A DNA stretch of 35,536 bases from Candidatus Korarchaeum sp. (GCA_020833055.1 JAJHQZ010000009.1:1-35536); one strand, 5' to 3'; counted from the stretch's first letter, positions 6,993 through 15,694 are shown. The notes: generated from the letters alone by a model not told the origin. A program made the numbers and translations.

Positions 6993-7364
6993 ATGGAGAT
7001 GTTCAGGACCCAGGATTGGAAGACCGAGAAGCACGTCCCTGTCATAGAGATAGTCGAGAGGAAGGAGGATCAAGTTACAGTGAGAGTGACTGTCGGGAAG
7101 GAGATACCCCATCCGAATACCACTGAACACCACATAAGGTGGATCTCCCTCTACTTCTGGCCCGAGGGTGAGAACTACCCGTTTGAGATAGGGAAGGCAG
7201 ATTTCAACGCTCACGGGGAGTCGACCCAGGGACCAAACACGAGCACAGTTTACACCGAGCCGGTAGCTCACTTCACTTTCAAGACTAAGAAGAAGGGGAA
7301 GCTCATAGCCTTCAGTTTTTGCAATATACACGGCCTCTGGAGGAACGAGGAACCCCTCCCATAA
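6993..7364 (+). CDS. sorA: Superoxide reductase, one-iron (neelaredoxin) type
   Basis: 123 residues forming only the iron-binding domain, without the N-terminal rubredoxin-like domain of desulfoferrodoxin. It reduces superoxide to peroxide in the cytoplasm at a Fe(His)4Cys centre. The ligands are visible: His14 in 'EKHVP', His40 in 'PHPNTTEHHI', His46, and 'CNIHGLW' with Cys110 and His113. The catalytic loop Glu12-Lys13 is intact, unlike in some archaeal enzymes that lack the lysine. Its own TATA box precedes it. The neighbouring Mn exporter points to an oxidative-stress or metal-homeostasis setting. The promoter of the next gene overlaps its stop codon. Confidence 0.95.
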   Translation: MEMFRTQDWKTEKHVPVIEIVERKEDQVTVRVTVGKEIPHPNTTEHHIRWISLYFWPEGENYPFEIGKADFNAHGESTQGPNTSTVYTEPVAHFTFKTKKKGKLIAFSFCNIHGLWRNEEPLP

Positions 7365-7394
7365 GATTATATTTTTTACTTATGAGGCCGGTGT

Positions 7395-8300
7395 GTGGAG
7401 ACCGTAAACTCTCTTAACGCCACATTATACGTGCTGCTCTCACTCCTCTTAGGCTACTCCCTCATATACACAAATCTCCTGAGGAGAGGAGAGGAGAGCG
7501 TCATCTTCAAGTACGTTATGTATGTGGGAATGCCTGCCTTAGCTTTCACGAGCCTCTCGAAGGTGCAGTTAGATATGGGCTTCCTGAGGGCATCCCTCTC
7601 CTATGCACTATCCATGGCGCTGATTTCCCTCTCGATATTCCTCCTCTCTAAGGTCCTGGGATGGGGGAGGGAGAGAGCTTACCTCCTCATACTGATAGCT
7701 AACTTCGGAAACACTGGCTTCTTCGGTATACCTTTCGTAAGCTTGGCTTTTGGGCAGGGGAGACCGCTCCAGCTCTCAATATTCCTATGGGTCCTCACCT
7801 TCCTCTTCGCTACTTTCGTAGGGATACCGATGCTCGAGAGCCTCAGGGGAGGTAGCTACGCGATTAGAGCCCTGAGGAATCCCCTCCCCATCTCAGTGAT
7901 CCTCGGGCTATCTGCATCGATCCTAAAATTGAGCCTCCCCCAGCCCATCTCACTCTTCCTAGATTCATTAGCTTCTACAGCATCTCCCTTAGCTCTGATA
8001 TCTATAGGAGCATCAATTCCGGGCTTAAGTTCCATAAGAAAATCTAAGATATCTCTTTTCCTCTTGAAGACTTTCATATCTCCGGCCCTCTCGATGATAA
8101 TAGGCCTCATCCTCCATCTTGAGATCGTAGAGCTCAGCGTCCTCGTTATCATGAGCGCCATGCCAGTAGCTATTTTCCTAGGTGTATTCAGCAATGAGTA
8201 CGAGTTCTATAAGGAGGAGGTAGTAGCTCAGATAGCCCTTACCTCGATCTCAGCCCCGATATACCTCAACTTATGGCTCTACTTACTCTCAGCCCTTTAA
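7395..8300 (+). CDS. AEC (auxin efflux carrier) family permease
   Basis: 301 residues, about ten membrane helices, GTG start at 7395 with the TATA-like 'TTATATTTTTTAC' about 25 bases upstream. 'MPALAFTSLSK' and 'IANFGNTGFFGIPFVSLAFG' are the typical N-terminal-half motifs of the AEC/PIN family (NxGxxG-I-P), and 'SAMPVAIFLGVFSNEY' is the matching C-terminal-half segment. Characterised bacterial members carry malate, malonate or related organic acids. It converges on the LarA gene with a 12-base overlap, so an organic-acid substrate is a reasonable inference. Confidence 0.88.
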   Translation: METVNSLNATLYVLLSLLLGYSLIYTNLLRRGEESVIFKYVMYVGMPALAFTSLSKVQLDMGFLRASLSYALSMALISLSIFLLSKVLGWGRERAYLLILIANFGNTGFFGIPFVSLAFGQGRPLQLSIFLWVLTFLFATFVGIPMLESLRGGSYAIRALRNPLPISVILGLSASILKLSLPQPISLFLDSLASTASPLALISIGASIPGLSSIRKSKISLFLLKTFISPALSMIIGLILHLEIVELSVLVIMSAMPVAIFLGVFSNEYEFYKEEVVAQIALTSISAPIYLNLWLYLLSAL

Positions 8301-9572
8301 CCTGGGGATGCAAACGCTGGCCTCGGGGAGGACAGCTACCTCCCCGCTCACATTGGATAGGGCCTCATTCAAAGCCTCTTGCAAGCTCCTGAAGGGCCTT
8401 ATCCCTATCCTCCTAAGAACTTCCTCATCGAGATCAGTGACAGCGTAAACATCGAACCTCTCCAGGACATCCAAGAACTTAGCTGCCTTATGATAACCCA
8501 ATTTGTAGTCCCATATCCTCCTCTTCACCTCCTCCCTAGTCCCGCTAGTGAGGAGATCGTAGAAGTTCCTGGGGCCTATGCCGTCCCAACAGGGGGCCAC
8601 TAATATTATTATCCCCCCGCCCTTAGTCACTAACTTAGCTGCTTCTAGGGCTTTCTGCGATTGATAGAGGTCTATGCCCATCTGCCCTGGGGCTACAGCC
8701 ACTACTATCTCAGCCTCCCTGGGGAGGTAGATTGAGTAGTAACGTTCCACTTCCCTAACTATTGAGTAGAAGGATTCGAAGGGATCGCCAGCTCTCGCAG
8801 CCCATACTTCGCTGCCCCCGCTTATCGCAGTATTTACAGAGAATATGGGGACTCTCTCAGCTATAGCCTTAGCTATCTCCTCCAGATCCTCGTGCACCGG
8901 ATTGCCATCTAGCTTTCCGAGGGCTGCTTCCGGGAGTAAAGCCATTCTATGGTTCTTCTCTATGGTCTCGTACATGCAGAGGCCTGGGGCGAACATCTTC
9001 CTCCCCCCGCTGTAACCTGCGAAGTAGTGAGGCTCTACAGAGCTTATGGTGATCAGTAGATCGCTCTCAAACACTTCCTTATTCACTAGGATCGGAGTCC
9101 CCCTGCTAGTCTCTCCCAAGTCAAGGAATTCGCTCCTCTTAGCATCATGAGCTATAGTCCTTCCTCTCAAGCTATCGTAATGGTGCCCAAGTATTATATC
9201 CCGGTACTCCTCCTCAGTAGGCGCCCTGTGGGAGCCAGTCGCCACTATCACCCTGACTTCCCCTCTAACCCTCCTCAATACGCGATCCAAGATCATTGGA
9301 GTCGGTATGAGCCTAGTAGCATCGTTCACTGCAATTAGCACTCTTCTAGCATCGTAATCCTCCAGCTTCCTCCCTATCGGATTCCTCAGGGCTTCCTCCA
9401 CGACATCCCCAGTTACTTCAGGCTCATTTATTTCGAAGACCCCCATGAGCCTGGATTCAGGGATATCAGCCCAAATAAGCTCCTTTCCGTAAGGGACGCT
9501 TATCCTCAGGGTCTCACCTGTCTCATGGAAAGGATAAATTGAAAAGCTTTTCTCCCTCCTTATGAGATTCAT
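8289..9572 (-). CDS. larA: LarA-type nickel-dependent racemase
   Basis: 427 residues from ATG 9572. LarA racemises lactate or related 2-hydroxyacids with the nickel pincer nucleotide cofactor. The family residues are in register: His115 in 'GSHRAPT', His182 in 'EPHYFAGYSGGRK' with Lys192 (the residue that carries the pincer in lactate racemase), His208 in 'EKNHRM', and Gln304/Lys307 in 'DLYQSQKAL'. Homologues act on various hydroxyacids, so lactate is not certain. Homology proper begins near 'RISVPYGKE' (residue 23). The open frame extends upstream to 9821 but that part is antisense to the next gene. ATG 9572 has GGAG six bases before it and overlaps the divergent gene by 11 bases. No larB/larC/larE is in the window. 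Confidence 0.9.
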   Translation of the reverse strand: MNLIRREKSFSIYPFHETGETLRISVPYGKELIWADIPESRLMGVFEINEPEVTGDVVEEALRNPIGRKLEDYDARRVLIAVNDATRLIPTPMILDRVLRRVRGEVRVIVATGSHRAPTEEEYRDIILGHHYDSLRGRTIAHDAKRSEFLDLGETSRGTPILVNKEVFESDLLITISSVEPHYFAGYSGGRKMFAPGLCMYETIEKNHRMALLPEAALGKLDGNPVHEDLEEIAKAIAERVPIFSVNTAISGGSEVWAARAGDPFESFYSIVREVERYYSIYLPREAEIVVAVAPGQMGIDLYQSQKALEAAKLVTKGGGIIILVAPCWDGIGPRNFYDLLTSGTREEVKRRIWDYKLGYHKAAKFLDVLERFDVYAVTDLDEEVLRRIGIRPFRSLQEALNEALSNVSGEVAVLPEASVCIPRLKG

Positions 9573-10206
9573 CTTGCTCCATCGGGATGGGGAGGTAGAG
9601 CAGTTAGATCTCCAGATAAGGAAAGTGATACTCGGGGGATGGACCGGGAGGAACAGGGAAGAGGTCCTCTCCCACATAGAGGAGTTGAGGAAACTCGGTA
9701 TCCCTGAGCCGGATAGAGTACCCTCTTTCTTCCCCGTGCCCTCCAACCTCCTCTGTTCCTCGAGCTCGATACAAGTAGTGGGCGGTAGGACAAACGGTGA
9801 GGTAGAGTACGTCCTCTTCATCGAGGGAAAAAAGCCAGCTTACGTGACTGTGGGGAGCGATCACACTGATAGGGAAGTTGAGAGGATCAGCGTTCACTTA
9901 TCGAAACTCCTCTATCCTAAGGTAGTTGCCCCGGTCTTATGGAGCTATGAGGATGTGAGGGACCATTGGGACGAGCTGAAGCTATCGATGGAAGTGGATG
10001 GCTCTATAGCTCAGGAATCGAAAGTATCTTCGATAATACATCCTGAGAAGCTCCTAGAGGTTTGCGATGATTGTGTCATCTTCTCAGGATCTATAAAGTG
10101 GAAGGATGGCACCCTGAGGTTCGGTGAGAGGTACAGGATATCTATAGAGGACCCGGTGCTCGGGAGGTCTATATCATTCTCATATGAGGCCATCAGAATA
10201 CACTAA
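9562..10206 (+). CDS. DUF2848 family protein
   Basis: 214 residues from ATG 9562. The conserved blocks of the DUF2848 family are present in order: 'GGWTGRNREEVLSHIEEL', 'PSFFPVPSNLL', 'GEVEYVLF', 'VGSDHTDREVE' and 'LYPKVVAPVLWSYEDVRDHWDELKL'. The family's reaction is not established; it is found mostly in bacteria, often near carboxylate or amino-acid catabolism genes. The C-terminal half resembles a compact beta-rich enzyme core, but I cannot name catalytic residues beyond the conserved SDHTD. Its first 11 bases overlap larA on the opposite strand; the TATA-like 'GATAAATTG' lies about 25 bases upstream. Confidence 0.85.
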   Translation: MRFILLHRDGEVEQLDLQIRKVILGGWTGRNREEVLSHIEELRKLGIPEPDRVPSFFPVPSNLLCSSSSIQVVGGRTNGEVEYVLFIEGKKPAYVTVGSDHTDREVERISVHLSKLLYPKVVAPVLWSYEDVRDHWDELKLSMEVDGSIAQESKVSSIIHPEKLLEVCDDCVIFSGSIKWKDGTLRFGERYRISIEDPVLGRSISFSYEAIRIH

Positions 10207-10252
10207 AAATTTTCAAGAATTAATTTTAAATCATTCAGATGGCTGAAGCCTC

Positions 10253-11200
10253 ATGAGCTCCGAGCATGTCTGCGAGGGCATAGATAGGCTGATCACTGTA
10301 GATGTGAGCGGTAGAGGTGTAATATACAAACTGTACGAAGCAGCCAGATCTCAATCCGGGAAGCCCCTCACACTGAGCGCGGCTGAATCCATAAGGGAGA
10401 GGTTGAAGGAGGGCGATACGGTGATAATAACGACGGGCTTCAGGGTGCTCCCCGGTATGATACAGGAGACTGATGGGCCCTTGGGCGCCGCTTCGATAGC
10501 TAAAGCTCTAGCTCATCTAAAAGCCAAGCCGGTGATAGTGATAGAGAGGGAATCTTTCGGGATAATGAGGGCAGCCCTCACTTCCCTAGGATTGAGGGAA
10601 GCTCGAAATATTGAGGAGCTTGGAGGATATTCTTACATCCTTATGAGCTTCCCATATGAGATTTCAGAAGCTGAGGAGGAAGCTGAGAGGATAGTCTCTG
10701 AATACAATCCTTCTATCTTCCTCTCGATAGAGAAAGCCGGTATGGCTGGGAACGGGAGGTACCACACGATGAGGGGTTACGATATAACTGACTTCCACAT
10801 AAAGGTAGAGGCTCTACTCGAGAGGGCCAAGAAGAACGGGGCTCTCACTGTGGCGATAGGGGATGGGGGTAATGAGGTTGGGATGGGTAACATAAGGGAA
10901 GTTGTCGAGAGGAACGTCCCGAACGGGGAGAGGATAGCCGCTATATCGACTGTGGATCGATTGATATGCGCTGCAGTCAGCAATTGGGGAGGATACGGTC
11001 TCTCAGCTGCTCTCTCGATGATGGAAGGGGTGAAAGAAGCACTTCACACACCGGAGCAAGAGGAAATGATGCTCAAGAGTATCCTGGAGGCTGGAGCTGT
11101 CGATGGAGTCACAGGGAAGAGGGAGGAATCCGTGGACAATATACCGATGAAAGTGCACTCCTCGATCATCAGGATACTGGAGGGCTTGATCAAGAAGTGA
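10253..11200 (+). CDS. D-glutamate cyclase-like protein (DUF4392)
   Basis: 315 residues. The whole protein corresponds to the C-terminal domain of mammalian D-glutamate cyclase (DGLUCY), which converts D-glutamate to 5-oxo-D-proline. Visible signatures are 'TGFRVLPGMIQETDGPLGAA' near residues 61-80, 'SIEKAGMAGNGRYHTMRG', 'AIGDGGNEVGMGNI' and 'NWGGYGLSAAL'. The N-terminal domain of the two-domain eukaryotic protein (DUF1445) is absent, as in many prokaryotic homologues. A/T-rich sequence before ATG 10253 suggests an own promoter. Between DUF2848/LarA and racemase/dehydrogenase genes, a role in D-amino acid or related chiral-acid turnover is likely (inference). Confidence 0.85.
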   Translation: MSSEHVCEGIDRLITVDVSGRGVIYKLYEAARSQSGKPLTLSAAESIRERLKEGDTVIITTGFRVLPGMIQETDGPLGAASIAKALAHLKAKPVIVIERESFGIMRAALTSLGLREARNIEELGGYSYILMSFPYEISEAEEEAERIVSEYNPSIFLSIEKAGMAGNGRYHTMRGYDITDFHIKVEALLERAKKNGALTVAIGDGGNEVGMGNIREVVERNVPNGERIAAISTVDRLICAAVSNWGGYGLSAALSMMEGVKEALHTPEQEEMMLKSILEAGAVDGVTGKREESVDNIPMKVHSSIIRILEGLIKK

Positions 11201-11304
11201 TTATATTCGCAGATCTAAGCTCCTAGAAAGTGATATTCATCGAGGAAGTCGGAGCCCCTCAATTCAACCGACTCATTTACGATTTTTAACTTTGCATTAG
11301 GTGA

Positions 11305-11424
11305 ATGAGTTACCCTGGCCTCGGAGTAGGCTGTGTGCTGCCCAAGGCTGTGAGGGAGGCTTTAGGAATAGAGGAGAAATTTATAGTTGAGATACTTTGT
11401 ATCACCTCGAGATACAATGATTAA
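11305..11424 (+). CDS. AbrB-like mini-ORF (39 residues), possibly a remnant
   Basis: The ORF begins ATG 11305 after AGGTGA and reads 'GVGCVLPKAVREALGIEE' early on, matching the core of AbrB/MazE swapped-hairpin DNA-binding domains (xxLPKxVRExLGIxxGDxVEI). It then degenerates ('LCITSRYND') and ends at TAA 11424, somewhat short of a full domain. An A/T-rich element (ATTTTTAACTTT) lies about 20 bases upstream. No toxin partner is adjacent. It may be a minimal regulator or a truncated antitoxin. The rest of the 11201-11478 gap shows nothing else. Confidence 0.45.
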   Translation: MSYPGLGVGCVLPKAVREALGIEEKFIVEILCITSRYND

Positions 11425-11478
11425 TGCTTAAAGCTAAAATTCATTTAAGTTTCACGTGATCAAAAAAGTCAGGGGAGA

Positions 11479-12504
11479 TCAGTCCAGATATATCCTCATA
11501 TCCTCGAGTACAGCAGATGGTATTGGGAGGTCCTTCATCGTGAAGAGGCCTGGAGGGGCATTAATGACCTTGGGTATCATGTTTATTACGACCGCGACAG
11601 TACCTATGTCACCGTGAACTCCCCCTATCTTCTTCTCCTCTATCCTGGGAGTTCCCTCTATTATTATCGTATCGTGCTCCTCCTCGACTAAAGCGTGGGA
11701 TATGAACTCGAGCACTATGACGGGCTTCCCATCCTTTATCCCGTGAGCCACGCTCTTCAGACCTGCTACTTGACCTGGCTTTACTGTGACGTAAGCTTGA
11801 ACCTCCCTATCCGCTATAACTGGCTCCGGCGGGAACTCCTTTATCTCATCGAGCTTCCAGCCCAATGCTGCAGCTATCATAGCTATCGATTCCGTCAACC
11901 CGACGTGACCCGTTATCTTCTTCTCCTCTATCATCTTCTTGAACTCCTCAGGCGATAATCCTGTCCCTATCTTCTTCTGATAGGGTATCCTCCTCTTCTT
12001 GGAGTCCATCATCCTTATCACTCTTATGCTATCCACTTTAGTGCAGGCCCCAGTTAGCATTATCGGGAGGGCGTCCATCAGATAGCCCGGATTTATCCCA
12101 GTCCCCAGCACCGTCACACCGTAATCTTTAGCTAACTTATCTATCTTCGCTGAGAGCTCCGGGTAGCGATAGTAGGGATATGAGAGCTCCTCGCACGTTG
12201 ATATGACGTTAACGCAGTGCTTCACGCAAGACTCTATCTGAGGGTAGACATCTGGCAAGTAAGATTTCGTGGCTATCACAGCTATATCTGCCTTCACTTC
12301 ATCCAGTAGCTTATCTAAGTCATCCCTCACAGTGACTCCCAGCTTCCTCCCAAGTTCCAGCACTTCTCCGAGATCCTTCCCAACTAATTCAGGGGCAATA
12401 TCCACAGCCCCAACTATACTCACACCCTTCTTCTCGAGCAGGCCCTTCGCTATTGCCTTACCTATCGGGCCCAGGCCCACGCAGACTACCCTCAGCTCCT
12501 CCAT
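11479..12504 (-). CDS. 2,4-diaminopentanoate dehydrogenase-like / DapB-fold oxidoreductase
   Basis: 341 residues. The N-terminal Rossmann fold has 'VCVGLGPIGKAIAKGLL' followed by 'GAVDIAPELVGKDLGEVL' as in dihydrodipicolinate reductase-like proteins. Further on, 'GTGINPGYLMDALPIMLTG', 'KKRRIPYQKKIGTGLSPEEF' and 'GHVGLTESIAMIAAALGW' match the family typified by 2,4-diaminopentanoate dehydrogenase of ornithine fermentation. The true substrate is probably an amino or keto acid; adjacent chiral-acid genes support this, but it is not certain. The gene is upstream-isolated, with a GGGGGTGC ribosome-binding site before ATG 12504. Confidence 0.75.
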   Translation of the reverse strand: MEELRVVCVGLGPIGKAIAKGLLEKKGVSIVGAVDIAPELVGKDLGEVLELGRKLGVTVRDDLDKLLDEVKADIAVIATKSYLPDVYPQIESCVKHCVNVISTCEELSYPYYRYPELSAKIDKLAKDYGVTVLGTGINPGYLMDALPIMLTGACTKVDSIRVIRMMDSKKRRIPYQKKIGTGLSPEEFKKMIEEKKITGHVGLTESIAMIAAALGWKLDEIKEFPPEPVIADREVQAYVTVKPGQVAGLKSVAHGIKDGKPVIVLEFISHALVEEEHDTIIIEGTPRIEEKKIGGVHGDIGTVAVVINMIPKVINAPPGLFTMKDLPIPSAVLEDMRIYLD

Positions 12505-12569
12505 AATAGCACCCCCGCGTGAGGCTGAGGAAAATAAAAAAAGTTTTCGTAAATAAAATTAACAAAAAA

Positions 12570-13265
12570 TTATATCAGGAGGAGCTTCCCGTAACCCGAA
12601 ATCGGCTCCTTATACCCCAGCCTCCTGAGCATAGCCCATAGAGTAGCTGTGTTGCTCGAGAAAACTGGCTTTCCAATCTTCCTCTCCAAATGATCTATAG
12701 CTTTTATCGTGGGTAAGTTAGTGCAGCTTATGAATATTCCATCAGCCCCCTCATGCCTCAGCCCCTCTACTAAAGATATCAGAGTTTCCTTACTGACTCT
12801 CCCTATCTCAAGGTTATTCTTGAGTCTCAACGCCCTCAAATCGACTACTTCGAACCCGTTCTTCTCCAGGAATTCCTCCTCCTTCTCATTTATCTCATCT
12901 ATGTATGGAGTGGCCACAGCTACTCTCCTTATCTCTAGTGCCCTGAGGGCCCTCAGGACAGCTCCCGAAGTGGCTACAGCTGGGACACCTGAAACGGACT
13001 CCAGTCTCCTCTCCAGGATCTCATCGTGCCCAACTCCCCTTATCAAGCTCCCGCTCGTGCAACCATAACCTATTATGTCCACTCCAGCGTCCTTGAGCTT
13101 CAGAGCTTCATACTCAGCCTCCCTCTCCATCTCCTCGAGCCCTCTCACTGTCACCTCCTTGAGCCTCATCCTAGCTGTGTGTAGCGAGAATCCCTCGGGG
13201 AGCATCTCCCTGAATTCTATCTCCATCGTGGTATTGGAGGAGGGGACTATCAGACCTATCCTCAT
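12570..13265 (-). CDS. Maleate isomerase / arylmalonate decarboxylase-like (Asp/Glu racemase fold)
   Basis: 231 residues from ATG 13265, which has GGTGATT upstream; an in-frame GTG nine bases earlier is less likely. The start 'GLIVPSSNTTMEIEF' and the two cysteine motifs 'GYGCTSGS' (Cys69) and 'ISCTNLPT' (Cys181) define the maleate cis-trans isomerase / AMDase group of the aspartate/glutamate racemase superfamily. Both catalytic Cys are present, so an isomerase or racemase activity is more likely than a decarboxylase. It is the last gene behind the liv transporter genes (12 bases after livF), so it probably works on an imported carboxylate or amino acid. Confidence 0.85.
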   Translation of the reverse strand: MRIGLIVPSSNTTMEIEFREMLPEGFSLHTARMRLKEVTVRGLEEMEREAEYEALKLKDAGVDIIGYGCTSGSLIRGVGHDEILERRLESVSGVPAVATSGAVLRALRALEIRRVAVATPYIDEINEKEEEFLEKNGFEVVDLRALRLKNNLEIGRVSKETLISLVEGLRHEGADGIFISCTNLPTIKAIDHLERKIGKPVFSSNTATLWAMLRRLGYKEPISGYGKLLLI

Positions 13266-13277
13266 GGAAATCACCTC

Positions 13278-13988
13278 TCACATACCTAAGTAAGCCTTCT
13301 TGACATCAGGATCTGCCATGAGTTCTTTACTGCTCCCTACTTTCACTATCCTCCCGGTCTCGAGGACATAACCTTTATCGCTGTGGAGTAGAGCCTGCCT
13401 GACGTTCTGCTCGACCAGGAGTATAGTGTAACCACTCTCCCTCAGGTCCTTTATCAGCTTGAATAAGTCAGCCACTACCTTGGGAGCTAAGCCTAAGCTC
13501 ATCTCATCAATCATCAATATCTTAGGCCTCAGCATGAGGCCCCTGGCTATAGCTAGCATCTGCTGCTCCCCTCCGCTCAGGGTCCTAGCTAGCTGCTCCC
13601 TCCTCTCCTTCAGCCTGGGGAAAAGATTGAAGACGAACTCCAGGGAGTCATTGAAATGCTTCCTAGCTTCTTTAGTGTAGGCGGCTGCCTTCAAATTCTC
13701 TATAACTTTCATATCTGGGAAGAGCCTCCTCCCCTCCGGGATGTGAGCTATCCCGAGCTCCACCCTCTTATGGGGCTCCAGCCCAGTTATATCCTCCCCC
13801 GAGAAATATACCTTACCTCTCTTTATCGGTAGCACTCCTGAGATAGCTCTAAGTGTGGTGGTCTTCCCAGCCCCGTTACTCCCAACTAAACAAGTTATCT
13901 CACCCTTCTCAACTGCTAGAGAAACCCCCCAGAGGACCTGGGTCTCACCATAAGCGACCTCAAGGTCTCTAACCTCTAACAAAACCAT
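13278..13988 (-). CDS. livF: Branched-chain amino acid type ABC transporter ATPase LivF
   Basis: 236 residues. Walker A 'GSNGAGKTT' (36-44), signature 'LSGGEQQ' (136-142), Walker B 'ILMIDEMSLGL' with Asp160-Glu161 and the switch His region 'LLVEQNVRQAL' are all intact. 'GIAHIPEGRRLFPDMKVIENL' is diagnostic for LivF over LivG. It supplies ATP hydrolysis for uptake through LivH/LivM. It follows livG by 11 bases, with a GGGTGATAAG ribosome-binding site. Confidence 0.95.
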   Translation of the reverse strand: MVLLEVRDLEVAYGETQVLWGVSLAVEKGEITCLVGSNGAGKTTTLRAISGVLPIKRGKVYFSGEDITGLEPHKRVELGIAHIPEGRRLFPDMKVIENLKAAAYTKEARKHFNDSLEFVFNLFPRLKERREQLARTLSGGEQQMLAIARGLMLRPKILMIDEMSLGLAPKVVADLFKLIKDLRESGYTILLVEQNVRQALLHSDKGYVLETGRIVKVGSSKELMADPDVKKAYLGM

Positions 13989-13999
13989 CTTATCACCCC

Positions 14000-14716
14000 C
14001 TACTCTATACCGCCTAGATATGCCTCTATGACCTTAGGATCATTCGATACCTCCTCCTTCGGCCCATCGGCTATCTTCTCCCCGTAGTGAAGCACGACGA
14101 GCCTATCAACGAGCCCCATTATGAACTTCATAACGTGCTCTATGACTACCATAGTTATCCCCTCGGAATTGAGTTTCTTGAGCAATGAGATCATCCCCTC
14201 TATCTCAACTGGGTTTAGGCCTGCCGCTACTTCATCTAAGAGGAGGAGCTTCGGTTCGAGCACTAATGCCCTCGCAAGCTCCAGTCTCTTCTTCTCCACT
14301 ACATTGAGGGATCCCGCAAGCAGATCTGACTTATCAGATAACCCTACAATATCTAACGCAGTTTTTGACTTCTCTAAAGCTTCCTCTAATCTCTTGTGCT
14401 TCATGAAAGCTCCAGTGAGCACGTTCTCGAGGACAGTCATGTTAGATAGAGGCTTGACTATCTGGAATGTCCTGGCTATGCCAAGAGGCGTTATCTTATA
14501 TGGGGGCAGCCCCGTGATGTCCTTTCCCATGTAGATGACCTTTCCCTCCTCGGGCTTCAAGTATCCAGTGATCACGTTGAGCAGAGTGGTCTTCCCAGCC
14601 CCGTTAGGGCCTATTAATCCCAATATCTCCCCCTCATTCACTTCCATCGTCACGTTCCTCAAAGCGACTAGGCCACCGAACCTCTTAGTCACGTTATCCA
14701 CTCTAAGCACTCTCAT
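14000..14716 (-). CDS. livG: Branched-chain amino acid type ABC transporter ATPase LivG
   Basis: 238 residues. Walker A 'GPNGAGKTTLLNVITG' near residue 36, Walker B 'LLLLDEVAAGLNPVEIE', and the C-terminal 'GEKIADGPKEEVSNDPKVIE' typical of LivG. The ABC signature is the divergent 'SLNVVEKKRLELARAL' instead of LSxGQ; related archaeal LivG proteins carry a similar form, so this need not mean loss of activity. Start ATG overlaps the livM stop (ATGA), indicating coupled translation. Confidence 0.92.
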   Translation of the reverse strand: MRVLRVDNVTKRFGGLVALRNVTMEVNEGEILGLIGPNGAGKTTLLNVITGYLKPEEGKVIYMGKDITGLPPYKITPLGIARTFQIVKPLSNMTVLENVLTGAFMKHKRLEEALEKSKTALDIVGLSDKSDLLAGSLNVVEKKRLELARALVLEPKLLLLDEVAAGLNPVEIEGMISLLKKLNSEGITMVVIEHVMKFIMGLVDRLVVLHYGEKIADGPKEEVSNDPKVIEAYLGGIE

Positions 14717-15690
14717 CCCCTCCTGATATAACCCTTGGACTCCAACCAGCCCACGATACCCCTAGGGACTCTCAACGATATGAAGAACAATATTATCCCG
14801 GCCACGAGGAAGTGGAGCCCGTAGTACCTCGGGAAAGCCGTGACTATATTCGATCTCACGTACTCGAATATCGGGACGAATACGAAGGAACCGATGACAG
14901 GGCCCCAGAAAGTGTACATACCACCTAGGAGGGATGCTATGACAGGGTATATCGAGATCAAAAGGATATCGAAGACGCAGTATGGATCAACGAACCTGAA
15001 CCTAACTGTGTATATCCCTCCAGCTACCCCCATGAAGAAAGAGCTAACTAACATCGCTAGGACTTTGTATTTGAATGGGTTTATCCCGAGGGACATCGCT
15101 GTCTCCTCATCCTCCCTTATCGCCTGCAAGTAGTATCCTATATCCCTCTTCACGAGGTATCTCATCAAGAGGAGCTCCACGGCTAGATAAGCTAAGGCCA
15201 AGTAGATGTAATAATAAGCTCCAGCGTACCTTAGGTAGTAGAACTCCTTCTCCCGCGGGACTATAGGTACCTGGAGCCCCGCGGCCCTTCCAGGTGCGAA
15301 TTCCTGGAAGAGGAGCAGGAAGATCGTCACCGTAGCTAGAGTTGAGAGGGAGAACCAGTGGCTCTTCAGCCTGAATAGGAAGCTCAGACCGAGGCCCGTG
15401 AGGGCAGCTAATAATCCGCCTATAGGTATCCCTATCCAAGGGGTGACTTCGTAATATAGGAGGAGGACCATCGTGGTGTAAGCTCCCACACCGAAGAATA
15501 CGGCATGACCGAAGCTCACTTGACCAGCGTATCCACCCAAGAAGTTCCAGGCCATCGACATTATCGAGTAGAGGACGCAGAGGAAGAGAGCGGCTGCAGC
15601 GAACCCCAGATCCAGTACCATGAATAAGATAGGGAGTATTAGGAGCAGAGCTATTATTATAGACGCCAATATCAACTCTCTCAACCTCAA
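14713..15690 (-). CDS. livM: Branched-chain amino acid type ABC permease LivM
   Basis: 325 residues, TTG start at 15690 behind GGAGGTGAGCGC. About nine or ten membrane helices. 'WNFLGGYAGQVSFGHAVFFGVGAY' (split here as the LivM entry motif GGYAGQVSFGHA) and 'AIREDEETAMSLGINPFKYK' (the loop that contacts the ATPases) are diagnostic. It forms the channel with LivH. It overlaps livG by 4 bases. Confidence 0.92.
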   Translation of the reverse strand: MRLRELILASIIIALLLILPILFMVLDLGFAAAALFLCVLYSIMSMAWNFLGGYAGQVSFGHAVFFGVGAYTTMVLLLYYEVTPWIGIPIGGLLAALTGLGLSFLFRLKSHWFSLSTLATVTIFLLLFQEFAPGRAAGLQVPIVPREKEFYYLRYAGAYYYIYLALAYLAVELLLMRYLVKRDIGYYLQAIREDEETAMSLGINPFKYKVLAMLVSSFFMGVAGGIYTVRFRFVDPYCVFDILLISIYPVIASLLGGMYTFWGPVIGSFVFVPIFEYVRSNIVTAFPRYYGLHFLVAGIILFFISLRVPRGIVGWLESKGYIRRG

Positions 15691-15694
15691 GCGC

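Noticed and set aside
9573-9821. Upstream extension of the LarA reading frame to 9821
   Set aside because: The extra 83 residues have no LarA homology, are Ser/Pro/Arg-rich and are antisense to the DUF2848 gene. ATG 9572 has GGAG upstream.
14000-14716. LivG as inactive because of a missing LSGGQ
   Set aside because: A similar divergent signature occurs in related archaeal LivG proteins, and Walker motifs are intact.
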